Below the pieces are notes generated by a model that had not been told where the DNA came from, did no database searches, and was given only the letters and a program-made list of their open reading frames with translations. DNA of 64,000 bases from Bacteroides stercorirosoris (GTDB lineage: Bacteria > Bacteroidota > Bacteroidia > Bacteroidales > Bacteroidaceae), in assembly GCF_900142015.1 (NCBI RefSeq), contig NZ_FQZN01000014.1:62001-126000 (forward strand), read 5' to 3'. Numbering within the stretch: the stretch's first letter is position 1; every line of letters begins with the position of its first letter. Below are positions 18,682-27,041 of the stretch, piece by piece. The position numbers and the translations under genes are program-made.

Positions 18682-19649
18682 CTTAAATGAATTTTTGTCG
18701 GCAAATATACTTGCACGGACTTACCCGTCAGGATAAAGTCTGCCGTCATAGTCCCCATCTCTTTCCAGTCTATACTCATGGCTGTAATGCCTTTGTCAAT
18801 CACTTCGTAAGCAGGGGTATCGTTGTAGGCTATCAGACCAAAGTCCTCCCCACACGTCAACCCTGCGGCACGGCTCCTTTTCACTATCTCCACAACATCC
18901 ACCTGACGGATAGCAATATAAACTTCTCCGGCATGTACCTCTTGTTCATCCATTGTCTCTATAACGGTATAATCCAGACGATTATCCATGCAGAACTTCT
19001 TGAAGTATTCGCATGTCTCTTTAGGATGCTTGCTCTCTTTCGGCAGAAAAAGAATAAGCCGGTGATAGCGTTGCAACCTATCGGACAATTGAGACATTGC
19101 CCCGTAGAATGCCTCGCCAAAGTCCTGGCAGATGTACGAATACTCCCGTTTGTCGAACCGCCCGAAATCAAGCAGCAACAATCGGGAAGCATCTATTTTA
19201 TAGAGGTATGGAGAGAATTTTTCATTGTCGAAGTTCATCACAACGTACTTATTATACCGTCCGATGGAGTCGCGAAGCAGAGCATTGAATAATGACTCAT
19301 TGTACTGATGGAACCAAAGATCTACTTTATACTGAGTGGAAAGGCGACGGACGAAGCTGTTATAGAGTGTGTCCTTGAAAGGGGAATATTCATCGAGCAG
19401 GAACAGGATATTCTTCTGGCGGTTGACTACATAATAGCCTTTACCGGGTGTAGAGTCTATAATTCCCCGCTCTTTCAAGTCGATAAATGCCTTGAACACC
19501 GTGTCACGGGAAACTTTATAATCATGGCTCAACTGATTGATGGAAGGCAGAGCGGTATCTGTCTTATAGCGCCCCATAGAGATATCCTGACTGATGAGGT
19601 CGGCCAGTTGTTTTACCTTCGTTGTCTGTTGAGTGAAAATTGTTTTCAT
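18669..19649 (-). CDS. fucR: GntR-family repressor of fucose utilisation
   Basis: 326 residues. An N-terminal winged helix-turn-helix of GntR type (residues about 10-75: LPSINQLSHDYKVSRDTVFKAFIDLKERGIIDSTPGKGYYV) is joined to a C-terminal LacI/periplasmic-binding-like effector domain. In Bacteroides the equivalent FucR represses fucose genes and is relieved by L-fucose; here this is inferred from the identical first position in a fucR-I-A-K-X-P cluster. Its own promoter carries the same 18-bp site as the operon, implying autoregulation. Confidence 0.88.
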   Translation of the reverse strand: MKTIFTQQTTKVKQLADLISQDISMGRYKTDTALPSINQLSHDYKVSRDTVFKAFIDLKERGIIDSTPGKGYYVVNRQKNILFLLDEYSPFKDTLYNSFVRRLSTQYKVDLWFHQYNESLFNALLRDSIGRYNKYVVMNFDNEKFSPYLYKIDASRLLLLDFGRFDKREYSYICQDFGEAFYGAMSQLSDRLQRYHRLILFLPKESKHPKETCEYFKKFCMDNRLDYTVIETMDEQEVHAGEVYIAIRQVDVVEIVKRSRAAGLTCGEDFGLIAYNDTPAYEVIDKGITAMSIDWKEMGTMTADFILTGKSVQVYLPTKIHLRGSL

Positions 19650-19690
19650 ACTGATACAGGTTTAATCAAGGCTCAGAACAGCAAAGCCAA

Positions 19691-19719
19691 CTATGCTGAA
19701 CTGTGCTGGTGCAAAGTAA
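19691..19719 (-). promoter_or_regulatory. fucR promoter -7 and putative FucR operator
   Basis: Minus strand TTACTTTG (19712-19719, one base off consensus) is followed 3 bp later by the 18-mer whose plus strand reads CTATGCTGAACTGTGCTG (19691-19708), identical to the site before fucI. Confidence 0.6.
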
Positions 19720-19769
19720 GATTATTTATTTGAAATCAGGAAGAAAGAGGCGTATGTTTTGCAACATAT

Positions 19770-19817
19770 AAAATAAATAGCCCCCGTTGCATCTTTCACA
19801 ATGCAACGGGGGCTATT
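19770..19817 (-). terminator. Strong terminator downstream of the zeta-like gene pair
   Basis: A perfect 17-bp stem (AATAGCCCCCGTTGCAT / ATGCAACGGGGGCTATT) with an 8-base loop. T-rich TATTTATTTTAT follows on the minus strand. Confidence 0.9.
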
Positions 19818-19840
19818 CTACAATTTATCAAAAAGGATAT

Positions 19841-20047
19841 TTATTCCTTATTGACTTTAATTTCTGATGACTTGCCATACATCTTGCGCAATAGCCTCCG
19901 TGCCGGCACAGCCTTAATCTGCCCATCTGATGTTCCTTGTATCACATCTTCATTCCGCAGGGCTTTCTCTTCAAGCATTCTCCGCTCAGCCAACGCCAGG
20001 CCATAATGCAGTTTACGACTTAGTTCTTTTCTTTCATCGTCCGACAT
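19841..20047 (-). CDS. Small protein translationally coupled to the zeta-like kinase
   Basis: 68 residues if it starts at the ATG complementing 20045-20047; an earlier in-frame ATG (20077) lies deeper inside the upstream gene. It begins MSDDERKELSRKLHYGLALAERRMLEEKALRNED and ends KSSEIKVNKE: highly charged, helical, no signal or membrane segment. The start codon overlaps the end of the zeta-like gene, so the two are probably coupled. By position it could be a partner or antitoxin, but I recognise no family. Confidence 0.6.
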   Translation of the reverse strand: MSDDERKELSRKLHYGLALAERRMLEEKALRNEDVIQGTSDGQIKAVPARRLLRKMYGKSSEIKVNKE

Positions 20048-20618
20048 AGTCTTGTATGGTATTAAAAAGTTCAACATCCTGTATTTCCATTTCCTGATTT
20101 CGGCCTCCTTCTGCTACTATTACACGAGGAGTATAACTATTATCTGCCAAAAGCCAATAATCAACCTGTGGTATATAAATATCAAATAAATTATTGATTC
20201 CGGCCTGATAACGACGATAAATCACATCTTCGGGTATATCGTGCCCACCATTACTTACACGCTGCTTCACACGACTAACTGCCAATTGCGGCGAATTTAA
20301 CCAAAAATAAATAAGACTGACCTTGTAGCCTTGTTTCTGCGCATTAGTAACAAGGCGAATATAGGAACGTGTAGCAAGAGTAGTTTCAATAGAAAAGCTT
20401 TCCTGATTTTTCAGCAATTCATCTATCCGTTGCAGCATCAGGCGTCCAGCTTCAATAGCCATGCTACTGGGATTGAAAGGAGATAGTCCACGGGCTATTT
20501 CATCAGCATTGACGAATTCCTTGCATTGCAGCACATTGGGCAATACAGTATAGGATGCAGTCGTTTTGCCTGCTCCATTACAACCGCTAATAATATAAAG
20601 TTGCTTCGTGCTACTCAT
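20034..20618 (-). CDS. Zeta-toxin-like P-loop kinase
   Basis: 194 residues. Walker A ISGCNGAGKTT (residues 10-20), NADEIARGLSPF (substrate-binding Asp region of zeta/UDP-N-acetylglucosamine kinases), FSIETTLATRSY and FWLNSPQLAVSRVKQRVSNGGHDIPEDVIYRRYQAG (Arg-rich lid). Zeta toxins phosphorylate UDP-GlcNAc; many chromosomal relatives have no proven toxicity. There is no recognisable epsilon antitoxin upstream, only the small downstream ORF. It has its own -7 box (TAAGTTTG) and a strong terminator beyond the small gene. Confidence 0.8.
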   Translation of the reverse strand: MSSTKQLYIISGCNGAGKTTASYTVLPNVLQCKEFVNADEIARGLSPFNPSSMAIEAGRLMLQRIDELLKNQESFSIETTLATRSYIRLVTNAQKQGYKVSLIYFWLNSPQLAVSRVKQRVSNGGHDIPEDVIYRRYQAGINNLFDIYIPQVDYWLLADNSYTPRVIVAEGGRNQEMEIQDVELFNTIQDYVGR

Positions 20619-20638
20619 CTCTAACTTGATTTCTACTG

Positions 20639-20646
20639 CAAACTTA
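20639..20646 (-). promoter_or_regulatory. -7 element of the zeta-like gene
   Basis: TAAGTTTG on the minus strand, 20 bp upstream of the start codon. A TTTA at 20665-20668 is a weak -33 candidate at 18-bp spacing. Confidence 0.5.
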
Positions 20647-20686
20647 CTACAAAATATTGAAATATAAACAACTGACAGTCATAAAA

Positions 20687-20722
20687 TGATTAGTGATAAG
20701 CAGACAGCTTATCACTAATCAC
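20687..20722 (-). terminator. Hairpin after carB
   Basis: A perfect 15-bp stem TGATTAGTGATAAGC / GCTTATCACTAATCA with 5-base loop lies 25 bp past the carB stop, followed by ATTTTAT on the minus strand. The right arm continues as 7-bp units TATCACT, AATCACT, AAACACT to about 20732. Confidence 0.6.
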
Positions 20723-20746
20723 TAAACACTCATCTCTAAAATAAGT

Positions 20747-23700
20747 CTATTTGTACTCTTCCCACGACTTAATCGCAATATCATCCACACTCATCGTACA
20801 GAAAGCATTGATGAAAGCGCTTGCCAGACGGGCATTCGTAATCAGCGGCACATTGAGGTCAATGGCAGCACGGCGTATTTTGTAACCGTTGTCCAACTCG
20901 CCTGCGGTAAGGTTCTTCGGAATATTCACTACCATATCAATCTCCTTATTGTGCAACATATCCAGTGCCTGCGGATGATTTTCCGGTTCACTGGGCCAGT
21001 AAACGCGGGTATTCTCCACCCCGTTCTCCGTAAGGAAGTTGCTGGAACCGCCTGTGGCAAAAATCTTATATCCCCTCTTCTGCAACATACGGGCGGCAGA
21101 GAGCATATCCACTTTCTGTTTCGGCGTCCCCGTAGAAAGAAGAATATTCTTCTTCGGAATACGGTAACCAACCGAGAGCATGGCTTTCAGCACAGCGCAG
21201 GATGTATCGCTTCCGATACAACCCACTTCTCCCGTAGATGCCATATCCACACCCAACACCGGGTCTGCTTTTTGCAAACGATTGAAAGAGAACTGGCTGG
21301 CCTTGATGCCCACATAATCGAGTTCGAACAGGTTCTTGTTCGGTTTCTCCACCGGAAGCCCCAGCATGACTTTCGTAGCCAGCTCAATCAGATTTATCTT
21401 CAATACCTTGCTGACGAACGGGAAACTACGCGAAGCACGCAAGTTACACTCAATCACCTTGATATCATTCTCACGGGCCAGATACTGGATGTTGAACGGA
21501 CCGGAGATATTCAACTCCCGTGCAATCTCGCGGCTGATACGCTTAATGCGGCGCACAGTCTCCACGTATAATTTCTGTGGCGGGAACTGGATAGTTGCAT
21601 CACCGGAGTGCACACCGGCAAACTCGATATGTTCGGAGATGGCGTATGCCACAATTTCACCGTTCTGTGCCACGGCATCCATTTCCACTTCCTTGGCATG
21701 CTCGATGAACTGGCTGACAACAACCGGATGTTTCTTCGATACATTAGCCGCAAGCTGCAGGAAACGTTCCAGTTCTTCCTGGTTGGAGCAGACGTTCATT
21801 GCCGCACCGGAAAGCACATAAGACGGACGCACCAGCACCGGGAAACCTACTTCTTCCACAAATTCGTTAATATCGTCCATGCTCGTAAGTTCGCGCCAGC
21901 GAGGCTGATCTACGCCGATACGGTCCAGCATGGCTGAGAACTTCTCACGGTCTTCGGCGTTGTCGATGCTCTTGGCGGAAGTACCGAGGATGGGCACATT
22001 CTGTGCATCCAGACGCAAAGCGAGATTGTTCGGTATCTGTCCTCCCGTAGAAACAATCACTCCGTGCGGATTTTCCAGTTCGAGGATATCCATTACCCGT
22101 TCAAAGGTGAGTTCGTCGAAGTAGAGACGGTCGCACATATCGTAGTCCGTAGATACGGTTTCGGGGTTATAGTTAATCATGACGCTACGATACCCCTCCT
22201 TGCGGATGGTATTCAATGCCTGCACGCCACACCAGTCAAATTCCACCGAAGAACCGATACGGTACGCACCGGAACCGAGAACAACAATGGATTTTCGGTC
22301 GCCCAGATAACGGACATCGTTAGCAACGCCGCTATACGTCAGGTACAGATAATTGGTCTGTGCAGGATACTCTGCTGCAAGGGTGTCAATTTGCTTCACC
22401 ACAGGAAGGATGCCAACACTCTTGCGATGGTTGCGTACATAGAGAATACCGTCTTCCATATCTCCCTCATAACCAATGGCACGGGCAATCTGGAAATCGG
22501 AGAAGCCTTGTACTTTTGCTTTTTTCAGTAACTCCAAAGGTAATTCTGAAATCTGTTTGTGGTTCTTGCTCCATTGTTCCAGCTCCTTGCTGGTATTCAT
22601 GATGTTCATCAACTTCTCCAGGAACCACTTGTCAATCTTTGTCAGTTCGTGCACCTGGTCTACGGTATATCCGGCGCGGAAAGCCTTTGAAATAACAAAG
22701 ATGCGCTTGTCCGTCGGTTCGCGCAGTGCCTTATCTATATCGGCAATGACGAGTTCCTTGTTCTCCACGAAACCGTGCATGCCCTGCCCTATCATTCTCA
22801 AACCTTTCTGAATAGCTTCTTCAAAAGTACGCCCGATAGCCATCACCTCGCCTACGGACTTCATTGAAGAACCAAGCTCCTTGTCCACTCCATGAAACTT
22901 ACCCAAGTCCCAACGGGGAATTTTGCAGACTACATAGTCCAGCGCAGGTTCAAAGAAAGCACTCGTGGTTTTCGTCACGGAGTTCTTCAGGTCGAACAAG
23001 CCATAACCGAGTCCGAGCTTGGCGGCAACAAAGGCAAGCGGATAACCCGTAGCCTTAGAGGCCAAAGCCGAAGAACGGCTCAAGCGGGCGTTCACCTCAA
23101 TCACCCGATAATCTTCACTTTCGGGGTCATAGGCATATTGCACATTACATTCTCCCACAATGCCTATGTGACGGATGATACGGATAGCCAGTTCGCGCAA
23201 TTTATGATAATCCGTATTCGAAAGCGTCTGTGAAGGGGCAATAACGATAGATTCTCCCGTATGAATACCCAGCGGGTCGAAGTTCTCCATGTTGCAGACG
23301 GTGATGCAGTTGTCGAAGCGGTCGCGCACCACCTCATACTCCACTTCCTTCCAGCCACGCAGTGATTTCTCAACGAGCACCTGCGGAGAGAAGGAAAAAG
23401 CTTTCTCAACCAGCACATTCAGTTCTTCCTCATTGTCGCAGAAGCCGGAACCCAGTCCGCCAAGTGCGTAGGCAGCGCGGACAATGACCGGATAGCCCAA
23501 CGTAGCAGCAGCACGACGAGCATCAGCGGCATTTTCCACGGCTTCGCTTTGGATAGTCTTTACATGTATCTGGTCGAGTTTCTGAACAAAGATTTCACGG
23601 TCTTCCGTGTCGATAATGGCTTGTACGGGGGTGCCAAGCACTTTCACGTCATATTTTTCGAAGATGCCTTCTTTGTAGAGGGCAACACCGCAATTCAGTG

Positions 23701-23980
23701 CAGTCTGTCCGCCGAATGCAAGCATGATGCCGTCCGGTTTTTCTTTCGCAATGACTTTTTCCACGAAATACGGGGTGACGGGCAGGAAGTAAATCTGGTC
23801 GGCAACTCCTTCCGAAGTCTGCACAGTGGCAATATTGGGGTTGATAAGAACGGTATGAATACCCTCTTCTTTCAACGCTTTGAGCGCCTGGCTGCCGGAG
23901 TAGTCGAATTCACCCGCCTCACCGATTTTCAGTGCGCCGGAACCGAGCAACAGGACTTTCTTTATATTGTTTTCTTTCAT
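20747..23980 (-). CDS. carB: Carbamoyl-phosphate synthase large subunit
   Basis: 1,077 residues, standard length. It uses ammonia from CarA, bicarbonate and two ATP to make carbamoyl phosphate for arginine and pyrimidines. Two homologous ATP-grasp halves are visible: LLLGSGALKIGEAGEFDYSG near residue 10 and VVLGSGAYRIGSSVEFDWCG near residue 560, each followed by an ATP-grasp core (VIEVNARLSRSSALASKATGYP; VIECNLRASRSFPFVSKV). The C-terminal MGS-like allosteric domain starts near residue 940 (LSTGTPKQKVDMLSAARML). It is the last gene of glmS-purF-carA-carB, 11 bp after carA. Confidence 0.97.
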   Translation of the reverse strand: MKENNIKKVLLLGSGALKIGEAGEFDYSGSQALKALKEEGIHTVLINPNIATVQTSEGVADQIYFLPVTPYFVEKVIAKEKPDGIMLAFGGQTALNCGVALYKEGIFEKYDVKVLGTPVQAIIDTEDREIFVQKLDQIHVKTIQSEAVENAADARRAAATLGYPVIVRAAYALGGLGSGFCDNEEELNVLVEKAFSFSPQVLVEKSLRGWKEVEYEVVRDRFDNCITVCNMENFDPLGIHTGESIVIAPSQTLSNTDYHKLRELAIRIIRHIGIVGECNVQYAYDPESEDYRVIEVNARLSRSSALASKATGYPLAFVAAKLGLGYGLFDLKNSVTKTTSAFFEPALDYVVCKIPRWDLGKFHGVDKELGSSMKSVGEVMAIGRTFEEAIQKGLRMIGQGMHGFVENKELVIADIDKALREPTDKRIFVISKAFRAGYTVDQVHELTKIDKWFLEKLMNIMNTSKELEQWSKNHKQISELPLELLKKAKVQGFSDFQIARAIGYEGDMEDGILYVRNHRKSVGILPVVKQIDTLAAEYPAQTNYLYLTYSGVANDVRYLGDRKSIVVLGSGAYRIGSSVEFDWCGVQALNTIRKEGYRSVMINYNPETVSTDYDMCDRLYFDELTFERVMDILELENPHGVIVSTGGQIPNNLALRLDAQNVPILGTSAKSIDNAEDREKFSAMLDRIGVDQPRWRELTSMDDINEFVEEVGFPVLVRPSYVLSGAAMNVCSNQEELERFLQLAANVSKKHPVVVSQFIEHAKEVEMDAVAQNGEIVAYAISEHIEFAGVHSGDATIQFPPQKLYVETVRRIKRISREIARELNISGPFNIQYLARENDIKVIECNLRASRSFPFVSKVLKINLIELATKVMLGLPVEKPNKNLFELDYVGIKASQFSFNRLQKADPVLGVDMASTGEVGCIGSDTSCAVLKAMLSVGYRIPKKNILLSTGTPKQKVDMLSAARMLQKRGYKIFATGGSSNFLTENGVENTRVYWPSEPENHPQALDMLHNKEIDMVVNIPKNLTAGELDNGYKIRRAAIDLNVPLITNARLASAFINAFCTMSVDDIAIKSWEEYK

Positions 23981-23991
23981 TGTCTTTTATC

Positions 23992-25068
23992 TTATAATAG
24001 TTTCACAAACTCATCAAACAAGAATTCCGTGTCCGTCGGTCCACTGGCAGCTTCTGGATGGAACTGTGCGGAGAACCAGGGATTCCGTTTATGTCTGATG
24101 CCCTCGTTGGAACCATCGTTCATATTGATAAACAGCGGTTCCCAGTCCTCAGTCAGCGTATTATTATCCACTGCATAACCGTGGTTCTGCGAAGTAATGA
24201 AACAACGCTCCGTGCCCACCATACGCACCGGCTGGTTGTGACTGCGATGACCATACTTCAGTTTATAAATCTTCGCTCCGCCCGCCTTGCTCAGCAACTG
24301 GTTTCCCATGCAAATACCAAAGATGGGCAACTTCTCATTTGCCATCGCCTTGCGGATATTCTGCACGGCAGCATCACACGTATCCGGGTCGCCCGGGCCG
24401 TTACTGATGAAAAGCCCGTCGAATTCCAGTTCGTTGTAATCATAATCCCAGGGCACGCGGATGACTTCCACATCCCTCTTCAACAGACAACGGATGATGT
24501 TCGTTTTCACACCGCAATCCACCAGTACCACTTTCTTCTTGCCCGCCCCTTCATTGTAGCGGATCACCTCTTTGCAACTCACTTTATCCACATAGTTCAC
24601 TCCGGCATAAATGGCCTCAGGTGCATTCTCCGGTTCATCGTCGAAAACAATCTTGCCCATCATCACACCATGTTCACGCAGCACCTTTGTCAGTTCGCGC
24701 GTATCGATGCCCGTAATACCCGGCACCTGTTCACGTTTCAGCCAGTCGCTAAGGCTCTCCACAGCGTTCCAGTGACTGAAATCTTCCGAATAATCGCTTA
24801 CGATGATGGCTTCCGCATGGATGCGTTCGCTTTCCATGAAAGTAGCCAGTCCGTTTGATTCGATGGTGAAAGGCGGCACACCATAGTTACCCACTAACGG
24901 ATAAGTGAGCGTCATCAACTGTCCGGCATACGAGGGGTCTGTCAGGCTCTCGGGATATCCCGACATAGCTGTGTTGAAAACCACCTCTCCCGCTACCGGC
25001 TTTTCGTAGCCAAACGACTTGCCGTGGAAGCGGCTCCCGTCGTCGAGGATAAGAGTTACATTTCTCAT
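23992..25068 (-). CDS. carA: Carbamoyl-phosphate synthase small (glutaminase) subunit
   Basis: 358 residues. The N-terminal CPSase_sm domain begins VTLILDDGSRFHGKSFGYEKPVAGEVVFNTAMSGYPESLTDPSY. The C-terminal class I glutamine amidotransferase has the nucleophile in FGICMGNQLL, the downstream SQNHGYAVD, and the catalytic His-Glu in FHPEAASGP. It releases ammonia from glutamine and channels it to CarB. It is two bases from purF upstream and 11 bp from carB downstream. Confidence 0.97.
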   Translation of the reverse strand: MRNVTLILDDGSRFHGKSFGYEKPVAGEVVFNTAMSGYPESLTDPSYAGQLMTLTYPLVGNYGVPPFTIESNGLATFMESERIHAEAIIVSDYSEDFSHWNAVESLSDWLKREQVPGITGIDTRELTKVLREHGVMMGKIVFDDEPENAPEAIYAGVNYVDKVSCKEVIRYNEGAGKKKVVLVDCGVKTNIIRCLLKRDVEVIRVPWDYDYNELEFDGLFISNGPGDPDTCDAAVQNIRKAMANEKLPIFGICMGNQLLSKAGGAKIYKLKYGHRSHNQPVRMVGTERCFITSQNHGYAVDNNTLTEDWEPLFINMNDGSNEGIRHKRNPWFSAQFHPEAASGPTDTEFLFDEFVKLL

Positions 25069-25070
25069 AT

Positions 25071-26954
25071 TTAAAATTGATAGACTTGTTCTATATAATC
25101 AATAAATGCATTGTTCAGCAGCTTCACCCCACCCGGCGTGGGATAATCACCACTGAAGTACCAGTCGCCCCGATGCTTGGGGCATGCTTCATGCAGTCCC
25201 TGCAAAGGCTGGTACACGATTTCCACTTTCGCTTTCGTGCCGGCTGGCGTCAGCAATTCCACCATCTTGGCAGAGATTTCCTCATCGGTGAAGGGTGCAT
25301 AGATTTCCTTCACGTAGTTCACCATCTGCTCCTTCGGTATTCCCACCTGGTCTTTCGACTTACGGTAGGCGGCGGCAATCACATCTTTCATATCCCGGTC
25401 TTTCAGCAACTCGATGGCAGCCTTGAAAGCGATGAATTCGCTCATTTTCGCCATGTCTATGCCGTAGTAGTCGGGGTAGCGCACCTGCGGAGAAGAAGAA
25501 ACAATCACAATCTTCTTCGGATTCAGGCGGTCGAGGATACCGATAATACTTTGTTTCAGCGTTGTTCCGCGCACAATGCTGTCGTCAATGATAACGAGGT
25601 TATCCACACCCGGCACAAGACTGCCGTAAGTGATGTCATACACGTGCGCAGCCAGGTCGTTCCTGCTGTTTCCCTCTGCGATGAAAGTGCGGAGTTTGAT
25701 ATCCTTGATGGCTACCTTCTCACTGCGGATGCGGCGGGAAAGTATCTGTTCCAGTTCTTCCAGATTGGGGTTATGCCCCAGTGAAGCTATCTGCCGCACC
25801 TTTTCTTCATTCAGGTAATCATCCAGTCCCTGAAGCATGCCGTAAAAGGCAACTTCCGCTGTGTTCGGGATGAATGAAAAGACGGTATGATCCACATCGT
25901 TATTAATGGCTTTCAGGATGTTAGGTACCAGTTTCTCACCTAACAGTTTACGTTCCTTGTAGATATCCACATCGCTACCCCGGGAGAAGTAGATGCGCTC
26001 GAAAGAGCAGGGTTTCAGTTCGCGCACCTTGTTGATTTGTGTGGTACGCAACTTACCCGCCTTGTTTATCAGCAAAGCCTGTCCCGGCATCAGTTCTTTA
26101 ACGCTGTCTGCCGGTACATTGAGGGCGGTCTGTATCACAGGACGTTCACTGGCAAGCACCGCTATTTCTTCATCCTGATACCAGAATGCCGGACGAATGC
26201 CCCACGGGTCGCGCACGGCGAAAGTCTCGCCGCTTCCGGTCAGGCCGCAAATCACGTAGCCCCCGTCCCACTCTTTGCTTGAGGTGCGGAGCACGTTTGC
26301 CAGGTCGATGTGGTCTTCAATATAATGGGTCACGCCCATGCCCGTCAGCCCTTCGGCTTCGGCAAGGTTGAAAAGGCGCTCCACTTCACGGTCGAGGCGA
26401 TGGCCCACCTGTTCAAGCATGATGTAAGTATCGGCATACTTGCGCGGATGCTGGCCTATGGCGGTGATACGGGCAAAAATCTCGTCCACATTCGTCATAT
26501 TGAAATTACCGCAAAGGGCGAGGTTCTTCGCGCGCCAGTTGTTCCGTCTCAGGAAGGGATGCACATAAGAGATGCCGCTTTTTCCGGTGGTGGAATAGCG
26601 CAGGTGTCCCATGTAAACCTCACCGGCAAAGGGGAGTACACTCTTAGCGTATTCCGCATCGTGCAATTGTTTTTTTGTCAGGTCTTTGAAGTTGCTCTGC
26701 ACCGTATCGAATATTTCGGTAATGGCGCCCGAACCGAGTGCACGCTCGCGGAACATATATTCTTCACCGGGATTGGCTTCCAGCTTTACGCAAGCCAACC
26801 CGGCACCTTCCTGTCCGCGGTTATGCTGTTTCTCCATCAGCAGATAGAGTTTGTTCAAACCGTACATCCATGTGCCGTACTTCTGTTCGTAGTACTCCAG
26901 AGGTTTCAGCAGGCGTATCATGGCGACGCCACATTCATGCTTCAGTTCTTCCAT
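25071..26954 (-). CDS. purF: Amidophosphoribosyltransferase-like glutamine PRPP amidotransferase (long form)
   Basis: 627 residues, clearly longer than usual PurF (about 470-510). The N-terminal Ntn glutaminase has its nucleophile Cys8 in LKHECGVAMI, implying removal of seven residues, then KQHNRGQEGAG and GHLRYSTTGKSG. The phosphoribosyltransferase signature VIIDDSIVRGTT lies near residue 488. It would make 5-phosphoribosylamine from PRPP and glutamine, the first step of purine synthesis. The size and C-terminal extension mark a Bacteroidetes-specific branch that could be a paralogue of a standard PurF elsewhere, so the exact role is less certain than the enzyme class. Placed between glmS and carAB. 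Confidence 0.85.
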   Translation of the reverse strand: MEELKHECGVAMIRLLKPLEYYEQKYGTWMYGLNKLYLLMEKQHNRGQEGAGLACVKLEANPGEEYMFRERALGSGAITEIFDTVQSNFKDLTKKQLHDAEYAKSVLPFAGEVYMGHLRYSTTGKSGISYVHPFLRRNNWRAKNLALCGNFNMTNVDEIFARITAIGQHPRKYADTYIMLEQVGHRLDREVERLFNLAEAEGLTGMGVTHYIEDHIDLANVLRTSSKEWDGGYVICGLTGSGETFAVRDPWGIRPAFWYQDEEIAVLASERPVIQTALNVPADSVKELMPGQALLINKAGKLRTTQINKVRELKPCSFERIYFSRGSDVDIYKERKLLGEKLVPNILKAINNDVDHTVFSFIPNTAEVAFYGMLQGLDDYLNEEKVRQIASLGHNPNLEELEQILSRRIRSEKVAIKDIKLRTFIAEGNSRNDLAAHVYDITYGSLVPGVDNLVIIDDSIVRGTTLKQSIIGILDRLNPKKIVIVSSSPQVRYPDYYGIDMAKMSEFIAFKAAIELLKDRDMKDVIAAAYRKSKDQVGIPKEQMVNYVKEIYAPFTDEEISAKMVELLTPAGTKAKVEIVYQPLQGLHEACPKHRGDWYFSGDYPTPGGVKLLNNAFIDYIEQVYQF

Positions 26955-27041
26955 CTTATACGTTATTGTTTATAAGTTTTGCAAATGCGAATTTAGCAAT
27001 TAAAATACAGAGTATATAGAGTTTAGCATCTATTATTAATC

